DNA of 7,596 nt, taken from positions 1 through 7,596 of the forward strand of contig JALVEU010000327.1 of NCBI GenBank assembly GCA_027030565.1, in the 5' to 3' direction. Position 1 is the stretch's first letter. Each line of letters starts with the position of its first letter. Below the pieces are notes generated by a model that worked only from the letters and a program-made list of their open reading frames with translations, did not search any database and was not told the origin of the DNA. Below, in pieces: positions 1 through 6,783 of the stretch. This DNA comes from Gammaproteobacteria bacterium (lineage in GTDB: Bacteria; Pseudomonadota; Gammaproteobacteria; JAJDOJ01). The position numbers and the translations under genes are program-made.

Positions 1-2539
1 CCGCCACCGAGGTGGTATGGAGCAACCGGTTGTCGGAAAAATCCGGGTCCGTGGGGGTGCCGTACACCATGGCGCGCAGACGCAGCGTGCCGGCCCGCAG
101 CGGCGTCACCCCGAACACCAGGTCCACCGCATCACCACCCGACAGGCTGCCCAGCGCACACCGGTACGTGCCCCGCGAACCCCGGCAGCCCGCCGGGGGC
201 TGCACCCGCACCACCGAGCCGAAGTAGCGCAGGTACACCAAGACCCGGTCCACCGTGTCCGGCCCCTGGTTGACCACCCGCACCGTCTGCTCGAACCGTT
301 GTCCACGCAGCGCCGGCGCCACACTGTCCTGCACCGACAGGGCCAGATCCCCGGGGACACCGCCGCCCCCACCGGTCACCGTGGTCGACTCGCCGGCCGT
401 GTCGTTGACCGCCACCGGGTCCGGCTCGTTGCCCTGCACCGTCACCCGGTTGTGATGCGTACCGGCCGCCTCGGCCCGTACCCGGATGCGCACCGTGGTC
501 TGCGTCCCGCTGCCCAGCACCCCCAGCTCACAGCGCACCACCGCCCCGGACTGCGTACAGCTGCCCTGCCCGGCACTGGCCGAGACATAGCTCAGCCCCG
601 CCGGCAGCGTGTCGCGCACCACCACCCCGCTGGCCTCCCCGGGACCGGCGTTGCGCACCGTCACCACGTACTCCAGCGTCTCGCCCACACCCACCGGGTC
701 CGCCGTGTCCCGAACCTCAACACCCAGATCGGCCCCGCTCACGGGTACCACCCGGGCGCTCAGGTAGGCGAGCCCCGGCGGCAATCGGTCCAGGACCCGC
801 ACGTCCGTGGCCGTATCCGGACCGCCGTTGGACACCTCCACGCGCAGCACCGCCGTGGCATCCAGGGGCACGGGCTCGGGGCTGTGCGTCAGGGCCACGG
901 CGAGATCGGCCTGGGCGGCCGGCGCCGGATCGGAGACTGCCGTGGTCTCGGTGGCCGCGTCGTTGGCCGTCACCGGATCCGGCTCGGCGGCCGCCACCGC
1001 AGCGGTCAGTGCCTGGCTCCCGGCCACGTCGGCACGCACGCGGAGGGTGGACACGACCGTGCTTCCGGCGGCCACGCCGCCCAGGTCACAGGTCACCGTG
1101 GCCCCCGCCGTGCGGCAGCTGCCCTGGGTGGCGGTGGCCGAGCGCACGCTGAGACCCGCCGGCACCGTGTAAGTGAGTGTCACCGCGCTGGCGGCGTCGG
1201 GGCCATGGTTGGTCACCGTGGCGGTGTAGTCGTACGTCTGGCCCGTCACCACCGGATCGGCGCTGTCGGCGAGTGTGAGCCCCAGATCGGCGGAGGCCGG
1301 CGGCGGCGCACCACCGCTGACGTCCACCGACAGGGCGTAGGCCTGCAGCGCGCTGCCGGCGTCGTCGCTGTACACGCGCAGGTAGTAGGTCCCAGGCGCG
1401 GATACCGTGACCCCGGACAATGCCTCCGGCTGGCCCACCCCGGCGGCGTCGGCCAAGGCAATGTTGCGCCCTGCAGCGTCCAGCAGCTCCAGGCCGAGAT
1501 CGCGACGCACACGCGGGTCGAACAGGTTGCTGGTGGAGCAGCTACCGTTGGCATTCTGCGGGCCCTCCCGATATGGAAGATGCACGCCCGGATCCACTTG
1601 CACGGAGAGCCGCGCCCCGGCGGGCAGGGTGAGCGCGAACAGATCGGTGTCCGTGGCGCCGTCGATGCTGAGCGCATCCACGGAGAGGCTGTCGCCGGCA
1701 CCCAGCGTCCCCAGGAGGCTGGCGGCCGTCAGCCGGTCGTTGTCCTCGCGGGGATCCCCATACAGGCTCTGGGCGCCGGCGCGGTCGTCGAACTGCGGGC
1801 CGTCGAAGCGTGTGGAGAGGTAGGGCTCCATGAGCTTGGTCCGGTCGATGGGGCACACGTGCGCCAGGCCCAGGCCGTGACCATGCTCGTGGGCGAGCAC
1901 GTTGCGGAACTTGAGGGAGTCGTTGGATGTGTCGTTGAAGAACCGGTCCCCGCTGTCGATCACCATGTCCCCACCAGGCGGGTAGAAGTTGTAGGCCAGG
2001 ATGCCGAAGTCGCCGTCGATGGGGTGGGCGCCGATGCGCACGTCGCCGCGCACCCCCAGAACGCCGCCGGCCAGGCCCAGCGGCGCGCCGTCGTCGTTGG
2101 GCTCATAGACGTAGTGGATGCCGGTGAGCGCCTCCCAGCGCCGGAACACCCGTTCGAACAGGGCATGCCACACGGCCTGACTCCCGTACAGGCCGTCCAG
2201 CCAGGCGTGGAGATTGCTCGGCGCGGCGGGCTCACCGGCCGATCCGCCGATCTGCGTGCCGTCCGGTACGTAGCTCCAGGTGAGCGTGATGGGCTCACCC
2301 TGACGCAGGCCGCCGCCGTCGGTGGCCGTGGAAGTCCAGCGTGCCCCCGTGCGGAAGGACTGCACCAGCCCCAGCGAATGGCCGGCGCGCGAGAACTGGC
2401 GGGTGATGCTGGCTGCGTACTCGGGCGGGGTGCCCGGGGCGAAACAGATGGCGGGCTTGTCCGCCGCGTGCAGGCTGCCGGTCAGGGCCAGGAGGAACAG
2501 GGTGAACACCCAGGCGATACGCCGCTTCGCTTCGTCCAT
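1..2539 (-). CDS. Secreted matrixin-like zinc metalloprotease with PPC-like and DUF11-type repeat domains (C-terminus beyond left edge)
   Basis: This is an uninterrupted frame of 846 codons from ATG at 2539 to the left edge, with no stop, so the C-terminus is missing. An in-frame TGA at 2554-2552 lies five codons upstream, and GAGGA sits 9 nt before the ATG; both support this start. Residues 1-25 form a signal peptide (KRR, hydrophobic core, cleavage after LHA). Residues 26-262 are the protease domain: HEHGHGLGLAH at 217-227 matches the metzincin zinc site HExxHxxGxxH, with E218 as catalytic base, and M237 in KLMEPY is the likely Met-turn. The domain closes with AGAQSLYG, as in matrixins. Residues 264-409 resemble a PPC (bacterial pre-peptidase C-terminal) domain, with DTDLFALTLPAG and YYLRVYS. 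From residue 417 onward come DUF11-type beta repeats. The protein is probably exported, cleaves extracellular substrates and is held at or released from the surface. No propeptide cysteine switch is obvious. The substrate is unknown. The fold assignment is firm; the overall role is inferred. Confidence 0.9.
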   Translation of the reverse strand, partial: MDEAKRRIAWVFTLFLLALTGSLHAADKPAICFAPGTPPEYAASITRQFSRAGHSLGLVQSFRTGARWTSTATDGGGLRQGEPITLTWSYVPDGTQIGGSAGEPAAPSNLHAWLDGLYGSQAVWHALFERVFRRWEALTGIHYVYEPNDDGAPLGLAGGVLGVRGDVRIGAHPIDGDFGILAYNFYPPGGDMVIDSGDRFFNDTSNDSLKFRNVLAHEHGHGLGLAHVCPIDRTKLMEPYLSTRFDGPQFDDRAGAQSLYGDPREDNDRLTAASLLGTLGAGDSLSVDALSIDGATDTDLFALTLPAGARLSVQVDPGVHLPYREGPQNANGSCSTSNLFDPRVRRDLGLELLDAAGRNIALADAAGVGQPEALSGVTVSAPGTYYLRVYSDDAGSALQAYALSVDVSGGAPPPASADLGLTLADSADPVVTGQTYDYTATVTNHGPDAASAVTLTYTVPAGLSVRSATATQGSCRTAGATVTCDLGGVAAGSTVVSTLRVRADVAGSQALTAAVAAAEPDPVTANDAATETTAVSDPAPAAQADLAVALTHSPEPVPLDATAVLRVEVSNGGPDTATDVRVLDRLPPGLAYLSARVVPVSGADLGVEVRDTADPVGVGETLEYVVTVRNAGPGEASGVVVRDTLPAGLSYVSASAGQGSCTQSGAVVRCELGVLGSGTQTTVRIRVRAEAAGTHHNRVTVQGNEPDPVAVNDTAGESTTVTGGGGGVPGDLALSVQDSVAPALRGQRFEQTVRVVNQGPDTVDRVLVYLRYFGSVVRVQPPAGCRGSRGTYRCALGSLSGGDAVDLVFGVTPLRAGTLRLRAMVYGTPTDPDFSDNRLLHTTSVA
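2..1291 (-). repeat. Four DUF11-type repeat units encoded in the protease gene
   Basis: Units start at residues 417 (ADLGLTL), 544 (ADLAVAL), 603 (ADLGVEV) and 730 (GDLALSV). Units 1, 3 and 4 are about 117-127 residues; unit 2 is only about 59. Complete units share a VTNxGPD-like strand, LPAGLSYVSA-like strand, a cysteine pair spaced C-x8-C (probable disulfide) and an end of the type EPDPVxxND. Units 1 and 3 are also alike at DNA level: 940-985 matches 379-427 with scattered changes. Unit 4 ends almost exactly at the left edge, so whether more units follow cannot be seen. Such repeats usually act as extended beta-sandwich stalks on secreted proteins. Confidence 0.75.
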
Positions 2540-2548
2540 GATGTAAAG

Positions 2549-2553
2549 TCCTC
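2549..2553 (-). promoter_or_regulatory. Ribosome binding site of the metalloprotease gene
   Basis: On the minus strand GAGGA stands 9 nt before the ATG at 2539, a good Shine-Dalgarno match that decides the start together with the in-frame stop just upstream. No convincing -35/-10 pair for this gene was found in the 205-bp divergent region. Confidence 0.6.
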
Positions 2554-2687
2554 ACATTAACTAAAGGCGCGCCGATCCCGGCGCCGCTTCCCTGCCCACC
2601 ATGATCCCCGGAATCGGAGGCCGCCCGCGCCCGAGCCGGCTCGGCGGTGCCATTCTCCGGTCGAACGCCACCCGCACACACGCCGGG

Positions 2688-2717
2688 CTGAAACGCCGTC
2701 CGCAGGCGGTATATCAT
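2688..2717 (+). promoter_or_regulatory. Possible sigma-70 promoter for the six-gene operon
   Basis: CTGAAA (2688-2693) and TATCAT (2712-2717, 5 of 6 to TATAAT) are separated by 18 nt. Transcription would begin near 2724, giving a leader of about 20 nt before the GTG at 2745. The -35 match is only 4 of 6, so this is a weak prediction. It is the only A+T-rich patch on the operon side of the divergent region. Confidence 0.3.
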
Positions 2718-2744
2718 GGGTGACCATCATCAGCGATCTCTCCC

Positions 2745-3254
2745 GTGCTCTACTTCGCCTACGGCTCCAATCTCCATCCCCACCGGCTGAAGGCCCGGGC
2801 GCAGGCAGCCTGCCTGCTCTCGGCGGCGACACTGCCGGGCCATCGGCTGCGCTTCCACAAGCGCGGGGCGGACGGTTCCGGGAAGTGTGACTGCGTGCCG
2901 GCCGGGGCCTCGCACTGCGTGCACGGCGCCCTCTATGCACTCACGGATCGGTGCTTGGCGGCGCTGGACCGCGTGGAGGGGCCGGGCTACCGCAAGATGG
3001 CGGTGCAGGTCACCACCCGGTTCGGGGTGCTGGAGGCGTTCACCTACCGGGCCCGTGAGGGATGGATCGACCCGGGGCTGCGACCCTTTCACTGGTACCT
3101 CGAGCTGGTGCTCGCCGGGACCCGTTTCCACGGCTTTCCGGAGCCGTACCGGGCGCGCATCGCGAAGGTCCCCGCGGCCCGGGATCCGGACCGTATCCGG
3201 GCCGAGCAACACGCGAGGCTGCTCGAGACGATCCGGCCCACGTTGCCGCAGTGA
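2745..3254 (+). CDS. Gamma-glutamylcyclotransferase-like (GGCT/AIG2 fold) protein
   Basis: The 169-residue product begins MLYFAYGSNL, the substrate-binding loop signature at the extreme N-terminus of the GGCT family. LDRVEGPGYRK at 74-84 holds E78, which aligns with the catalytic glutamate of family members (LDxxEG). Known members release 5-oxoproline from gamma-glutamyl amino acids or similar compounds; the substrate here cannot be read from sequence. It is predicted cytoplasmic, with no signal peptide. The start is GTG at 2745: the frame is open upstream only to a TGA at 2721 and holds no other start codon, and the YFAYGSN motif must lie at the very N-terminus. No clear Shine-Dalgarno sequence precedes it, which is unusual for the first gene of an operon. 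Its stop overlaps the next gene's GTG (GTGA). Extra cysteines at 48, 50 and 58 are of unknown meaning. Confidence 0.85.
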   Translation: MLYFAYGSNLHPHRLKARAQAACLLSAATLPGHRLRFHKRGADGSGKCDCVPAGASHCVHGALYALTDRCLAALDRVEGPGYRKMAVQVTTRFGVLEAFTYRAREGWIDPGLRPFHWYLELVLAGTRFHGFPEPYRARIAKVPAARDPDRIRAEQHARLLETIRPTLPQ

Positions 3255-3766
3255 GCCGCCGATTCCCGCCGAAACCGCATGGCCGATGCAGCCCACTGGC
3301 GCGGGGCGTCCTCGCCCTGTGCGCGGTCTGGTGGGCGTCATATGCGCTGGCGCTTTCGGGCAACGCCTTCGTCAACGAGGACGGGACGCTGCGCCTGAAG
3401 GGCCGTACCGTGACGCTGGCCTACATCTATATACCCCCCACGCCGCGCACCTGTGACACCCACCGTCGGCCGCCCCTGTGCGGGAGCCGTGCCCGGCTGG
3501 CCCTGGAATGGGCCATCCAGGGCCACTTCGTGCATTGCGATCCCCTGGAGACTGGCGTCGACGGCAGCATGCGCGCGGTGTGCAGCGCCGGCGACCGCGA
3601 TCTGGGCCTGTACCTGGTGGAAAGAGGCTGGGCACTGGCCCTGCCCGATGCCCCCTTCGCCTATCGGGCCGCCGAGCGGATCGCAGAGCGGCGCGGGCGA
3701 GGCGTGTGGGGCACCCCGGTGGGCGAACCGGGAGGGCCGCCCTCGGCGCACCCTGGGCAGCGATGA
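3251..3766 (+). CDS. Exported staphylococcal-nuclease-fold protein, probably catalytically degenerate
   Basis: The product is 171 residues starting at GTG 3251, which overlaps the previous stop as GTGA. That start exposes a signal peptide: a basic n-region (RR, K, R), hydrophobic core GVLALCAVWWASYALA, and likely cleavage near residue 34. The mature part follows the thermonuclease (SNase) plan: GNAFVNEDGTLRL, RTVTLAYIYIPP, a CGSRARLAL helix, HFVHCDP, DGSMRAVC, DLGLYLVERGWA, AYRAAERIAERRGRGVWG. Active enzymes have RLxGIDxPE in the second segment, supplying an arginine, an aspartate and a glutamate; here it reads TLAYIYIPP, so these are replaced. R108 in DGSMRAVC may correspond to the second catalytic arginine. 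Loss of nuclease activity is therefore likely, though the fold seems kept. Four cysteines (68, 77, 96, 111) could form disulfides in the periplasm. It is coupled by ATGA to the next gene. Confidence 0.75.
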   Translation: MSRRFPPKPHGRCSPLARGVLALCAVWWASYALALSGNAFVNEDGTLRLKGRTVTLAYIYIPPTPRTCDTHRRPPLCGSRARLALEWAIQGHFVHCDPLETGVDGSMRAVCSAGDRDLGLYLVERGWALALPDAPFAYRAAERIAERRGRGVWGTPVGEPGGPPSAHPGQR

Positions 3767-4665
3767 CCGCGTTCTACTGCGTCCGCCGGCTCTCCCCTTT
3801 CATGGGGACCATCCAGGCCGTGGAGATCGAGGATGCCCGGGCCATCAGTCCGGACGGCCTGCGCTGGCAGCTCCAGGTGCGCACCCTCGTGCCGCGCCCG
3901 CCGGGTACGCCGCCCGGCCCCACCGCACGCCGTTTCCTGCGCTACGGCACCTGGTCGGCACACGGGGGGCTGGAACGCTACCCGGTGCCGCCTGGGGTGG
4001 ACGTGGCCCAGGTCAACGCGCGGGCCGCCGCCCTGGTGAAGGTGCTCGAAGGCCCGAGACCCGCGCTGCCCTATCCGGCACGGGACCGCTTCGAGCTGTG
4101 GTTGCTGGATGCCAGGGACCGGCTGCCCCTGGCCCTGCTGTCCAGCGTCACGGAACGTATGCGCACCGCCCTGCCGCCCCATGCGGCGTGGACCGCACTG
4201 CCGGCCGAAGGCCTGCTCGATCCCGCCGAGGCCCGCCCGCCGGCCCAGGCGGCTGCGGCCGAGACCCACGTCCGGGAGCGGGCGGGGATGCCCGCCGTCG
4301 CACAATGGTTCGAACGTCTACCGGACGGCGGGGGCCGCGGCCTGCAGGGCGTGAACCTGGGCTCGGAGCTGGAGGGGCGGACGCTGTCGCCGGGCGCGTT
4401 TCCGGCGCTGCTGGTCTCGCAACGCTGGGCCGAGCGCGCGGCCCGCGACGCTGTGGAGTCGCTGGTGCAATGGCAGGCGCCCTGGCTACTCAGCCTGGAA
4501 GGGCTGGACGAACCCACCCGCCGGCGCCTGGAGCGGGCCGCAGTGCACCGGCCGCTCACCCTGCATGCCGTGCGGCGGCTCTACCCGGCGGTGATCCAGG
4601 AAGGACTCCTCAAACGGGCCCTGGTGGAGGCCGAACTGCGCATGAGCGGCGGTGGGACGGCATGA
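3763..4665 (+). CDS. Unrecognised 300-residue protein coupled to rsmA
   Basis: I do not recognise this family. The start ATG at 3763 overlaps the nuclease-like gene's stop (ATGA), and its own stop overlaps the rsmA start in the same way, so all three are probably translationally coupled. The protein has no signal peptide or membrane segment and is probably cytoplasmic. The N-terminal part looks beta-rich and well ordered: MTAFYCVRRLSPFMG, then DARAISPDGLRWQLQVRT (W35) and FLRYGTW (W64). The middle (about residues 145-180) is rich in Ala and Pro and may be a linker. The C-terminal part is strongly helical, with alternating Arg/Glu and Leu/Ala (AERAARDAVESLVQW, RRLERAAVHR, IQEGLLKRALVEAELR), and could mediate protein or RNA contacts. 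Codon use matches the neighbours, with strong G/C in third positions, so it is a real gene and not a shadow. Function unknown. Confidence 0.8.
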   Translation: MTAFYCVRRLSPFMGTIQAVEIEDARAISPDGLRWQLQVRTLVPRPPGTPPGPTARRFLRYGTWSAHGGLERYPVPPGVDVAQVNARAAALVKVLEGPRPALPYPARDRFELWLLDARDRLPLALLSSVTERMRTALPPHAAWTALPAEGLLDPAEARPPAQAAAAETHVRERAGMPAVAQWFERLPDGGGRGLQGVNLGSELEGRTLSPGAFPALLVSQRWAERAARDAVESLVQWQAPWLLSLEGLDEPTRRRLERAAVHRPLTLHAVRRLYPAVIQEGLLKRALVEAELRMSGGGTA

Positions 4666-5432
4666 ACCACCGCCCCCGCAAGCGCTTCGGTCAGCACTTC
4701 CTCCACGACCCCGGAGTCATCCGCCGCATCGTGGACGCCATCGCCCCGCAACCGGGCCAGACCATGGTGGAGATCGGTCCGGGTCAGGGGGCCATCACCT
4801 GCCCGCTGCTCGATCGGCTGGGCCGCCTGGAGGTGGTCGAGATCGACACCGAGCTGGCCGCCACGCTAGGCGCGCGCTGTGCGGACCGCGGGGACCTGCG
4901 CATCCACGTGGCAGACGCCCTTGAGTTCGATTTCCGCGCCCTGGCACCGGCCCCGCACGGCTTGCGCGTGGTGGGGAACCTGCCCTACAACATCTCCACC
5001 CCCCTGCTGTTCCACCTGCTGGATGCCGCCGAGGGTATCGGCGACATGCACTTCCTGCTGCAGAAGGAGGTGGTGGACCGGTTGACAGCGCCTCCGGGGA
5101 CCCGCGACTATGGCCGTCTCAGCGTCATGGTCCAGCACCGGTGCGCCACCCGGGCGCTGTTCCGCATCGGACCCGGCGCATTCCGGCCACCGCCGCGGGT
5201 GGATTCGGCGCTCGTGCGGATCGCCCCATATCCCGAACCGCCGTTTCCGGTGCAGGACACGCAGCGCTTCGCCCTGATCGTGCGCACGGCGTTCAGCCAC
5301 CGCCGCAAGACGCTGCGCCGGGCGCTGGCGGGCGTGCTGGAGGCCGAGACCATCGAGGCGGCGGGAATCGACCCCGGACGGCGACCGGAGACCCTGACCG
5401 TGGAAGAGTTCGTGCGGCTGGCCAATGCCTGA
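4662..5432 (+). CDS. rsmA: 16S rRNA (adenine-1518/1519-N6)-dimethyltransferase RsmA (KsgA)
   Basis: The 256-residue product dimethylates two adjacent adenosines in the helix 45 loop of 16S rRNA, using S-adenosylmethionine, late in small-subunit assembly in the cytoplasm. It shows the family order clearly: N-terminal RKRFGQHFLHD (6-16), SAM-binding motif VEIGPGQGAIT (36-46), acidic residue of motif II in VVEIDTEL (58-65), DAL at 85-87, catalytic NLPYN at 106-110, and FRPPPRVDSALVRI plus FSHRRKTLRRAL in the C-terminal helical domain. Length is slightly below the E. coli enzyme. The start ATG at 4662 forms ATGA with the preceding stop, and the conserved KRFGQHFL motif follows at once, so the start is secure. 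The upstream Shine-Dalgarno is weak (GGTGGGA), consistent with translation coupled to the gene before. In E. coli pdxA precedes this gene; here an unrecognised gene does. Confidence 0.97.
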   Translation: MNHRPRKRFGQHFLHDPGVIRRIVDAIAPQPGQTMVEIGPGQGAITCPLLDRLGRLEVVEIDTELAATLGARCADRGDLRIHVADALEFDFRALAPAPHGLRVVGNLPYNISTPLLFHLLDAAEGIGDMHFLLQKEVVDRLTAPPGTRDYGRLSVMVQHRCATRALFRIGPGAFRPPPRVDSALVRIAPYPEPPFPVQDTQRFALIVRTAFSHRRKTLRRALAGVLEAETIEAAGIDPGRRPETLTVEEFVRLANA

Positions 5433-5444
5433 GGGACCTCGACC

Positions 5445-5828
5445 ATGAGCACGCCAGAGCGATACAGCGTCCAAGTCCACGTGGAACCGGGATATCTGCC
5501 GGAGCAATCCGACGAGGCACGGGACCGGTTCGTGTTCCGGTACACGGTGACCATCCGCAACACGGGCACCGTGGGCGCCCGGCTGCTCAGCCGGCACTGG
5601 GTGATCCACCACGGCAACGGCCGGGTGCAGGAGGTGCGTGGGCCCGGGGTGGTCGGCGAGCAGCCGCACCTGAGGCCCGGCGAGGCCTTCCAGTACACCA
5701 GTGGCACCCTGATCGAGACACCCACCGGGAGCATGGAAGGCAGTTATCGGTTCCTGGCCGACGACGGCACCGAGTTCGACGCGCAGATCCCCAGGTTCGT
5801 GCTCAGCGTGCCGCGAACGCTGCACTGA
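5445..5828 (+). CDS. apaG: ApaG protein (Co2+/Mg2+ efflux-associated, immunoglobulin-like fold)
   Basis: The 127-residue length is typical of ApaG. Family segments are visible: YSVQVHVEPGYLPEQS, a run of beta strands (FVFRYTVTIRNTGTVGARLLSRHWVI), the phosphate-loop-like HHGNGRVQEVRGPGVVGEQP, LRPGEAFQYTSGTLIETPTGSMEGSY, and the terminal IPRFVLSVP strand. ApaG is a small cytoplasmic protein of fibronectin type III/Ig-like fold. In enterobacteria it has been linked to cobalt resistance and magnesium transport, but its biochemical role is unsettled; the same domain occurs in some F-box proteins. GAGGGA at 5431-5436 is a good ribosome binding site 8 nt before the ATG and overlaps the rsmA stop. 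It lies 12 nt after rsmA and 5 nt before apaH, the classic order. Confidence 0.96.
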   Translation: MSTPERYSVQVHVEPGYLPEQSDEARDRFVFRYTVTIRNTGTVGARLLSRHWVIHHGNGRVQEVRGPGVVGEQPHLRPGEAFQYTSGTLIETPTGSMEGSYRFLADDGTEFDAQIPRFVLSVPRTLH

Positions 5829-5833
5829 CTTCG

Positions 5834-6685
5834 ATGGCCCTGTACGCCGTGGGCGATGTCCAGGGGTGTCTGGACCCGCTCCAGCACCTGCTGGAACGTG
5901 CGCGGTTCGATCCCGCCCGGGATCGGCTCTGGCTGGTGGGCGATCTGGTCAACCGCGGTCCCCGTTCGCTGGAGACGCTGCGGTTCGTGCGTACGCTGGG
6001 TGCGGCTGCCAAATGCGTGCTGGGGAACCACGATCTCGCCCTGCTGGCCAAGGCCGCCGGGGCCCGCAAGCTGAAGCGCCACGATCTGTTGCGTGCAGTG
6101 ATCGAGGCGCCGGATGCCGCCGAGCTCCTGGACTGGCTGCGCCACCGTCCGGTGCTCCATCACGACCCGCATTCGGGCTGGACGCTGATCCATGCGGGGC
6201 TGCCGCCCCAGTGGGACGAGACCACGGCCCTGCAGTGCGCGCGCGAACTCGAACAGGCCCTCCGCGGACCCGACTGGACGGTGTTCATGCGCCACCTCTA
6301 TGGGGATCAGCCGATGCTGTGGGATCCGCGACTGACCGGCTGGGACCGGCTGCGATTCATCACCAACTGCTTCACGCGCCTGCGCTACTGCACGCGCGAC
6401 GGGCGCATCGATCTGACGGAGAACGGCCCGCCCGGAACGCAGGGCGCAGACCTGATGCCCTGGTTCGAGATGCCGGGGCGCCGCAGCCGGTCCATGCGGC
6501 TGCTGTTCGGGCACTGGTCCACGCTGGGCTTGTACGCACAGCCCGGGCTCCTGGGCCTGGACACGGGCTGCGTCTGGGGCGGATACCTGACGCTGGCGCG
6601 AATCGACGGAGAGCGGCTGCGCCTGCTGCAGACGCCCTGTGCCGCCGCGGCACACCCGAACCGGGGTGCACGGTCGGGAAAATGA
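5834..6685 (+). CDS. apaH: Symmetrical bis(5'-nucleosyl)-tetraphosphatase ApaH
   Basis: The 283-residue product (E. coli ApaH has 280) hydrolyses Ap4A to two ADP and, by family knowledge, affects stress signalling and removal of Np4-type RNA caps. It is a cytoplasmic metallophosphoesterase of the PPP superfamily. Metal-site motifs are in order: GDVQGC (7-12), GDLVNRGP (36-43), GNHD (64-67), with histidines in LIHAGLPP and LLFGHWSTLG further on. The segment FMRHLYGDQPMLWDPRLTGWDRL is typical of bacterial ApaH. The ATG at 5834 lies 5 nt after the apaG stop, without a clear Shine-Dalgarno of its own, so translation is probably coupled. The last dozen or so residues (AHPNRGARSGK) look like an unstructured tail. 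It is the last gene of the apparent operon; no U-tailed terminator follows it directly. Confidence 0.97.
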   Translation: MALYAVGDVQGCLDPLQHLLERARFDPARDRLWLVGDLVNRGPRSLETLRFVRTLGAAAKCVLGNHDLALLAKAAGARKLKRHDLLRAVIEAPDAAELLDWLRHRPVLHHDPHSGWTLIHAGLPPQWDETTALQCARELEQALRGPDWTVFMRHLYGDQPMLWDPRLTGWDRLRFITNCFTRLRYCTRDGRIDLTENGPPGTQGADLMPWFEMPGRRSRSMRLLFGHWSTLGLYAQPGLLGLDTGCVWGGYLTLARIDGERLRLLQTPCAAAAHPNRGARSGK

Positions 6686-6713
6686 TACAATGCCGCCGAT
6701 CAGGTCGTGTAAA

Positions 6714-6731
6714 CGCAACCGGCCCGTTGCG
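6714..6731 (+). other. Small perfect hairpin after apaH
   Basis: CGCAAC (6714-6719) and GTTGCG (6726-6731) form a 6-bp inverted repeat around a 6-nt loop, 28 nt after the apaH stop. There is no U-tract, so it is not a standard intrinsic terminator. It might be a weak RNA 3'-end stabilising stem for the operon, or chance. Confidence 0.35.
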
Positions 6732-6783
6732 CCAGCGGTGCGTGCCGAGTACACTCACGCGCAGGAGTGCCGGCTGTCGCTTC

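Noticed and set aside
17..2560. An 847-codon plus-strand open frame covering almost the whole metalloprotease gene
   Set aside because: Its product is a low-complexity run rich in Arg, His, Gly and Ala with no domain, while the opposite strand encodes a signal peptide, zinc motif and beta repeats. It is an antisense shadow typical of high-GC genes.
2569..2584. GCGCCG/CGGCGC inverted repeat upstream of the protease gene
   Set aside because: It is a short G+C-only stem without a T-run; stems like this are expected by chance at this base composition.
2295..2717. Minus-strand frame of 140 codons crossing the divergent intergenic region
   Set aside because: It overlaps the signal peptide and protease coding region in another frame, and its product has no recognisable feature.
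3062..3250. N-terminal extension of the SNase-like protein from an upstream ATG at 3062
   Set aside because: It would overlap the GGCT-like gene in another frame and bury the signal peptide; GTG at 3251 gives a GTGA overlap and an exposed signal sequence.
3453..4661. Long in-frame extension upstream of RsmA
   Set aside because: The family begins a few residues before KRFGQHFL, so ATG 4662 is the start; the upstream part is Arg/Pro/Gly-rich shadow of the 300-aa gene.
4866..6754. Long minus-strand open frames opposite rsmA, apaG and apaH
   Set aside because: Their products lack recognisable domains and lie over genes with unmistakable conserved motifs.
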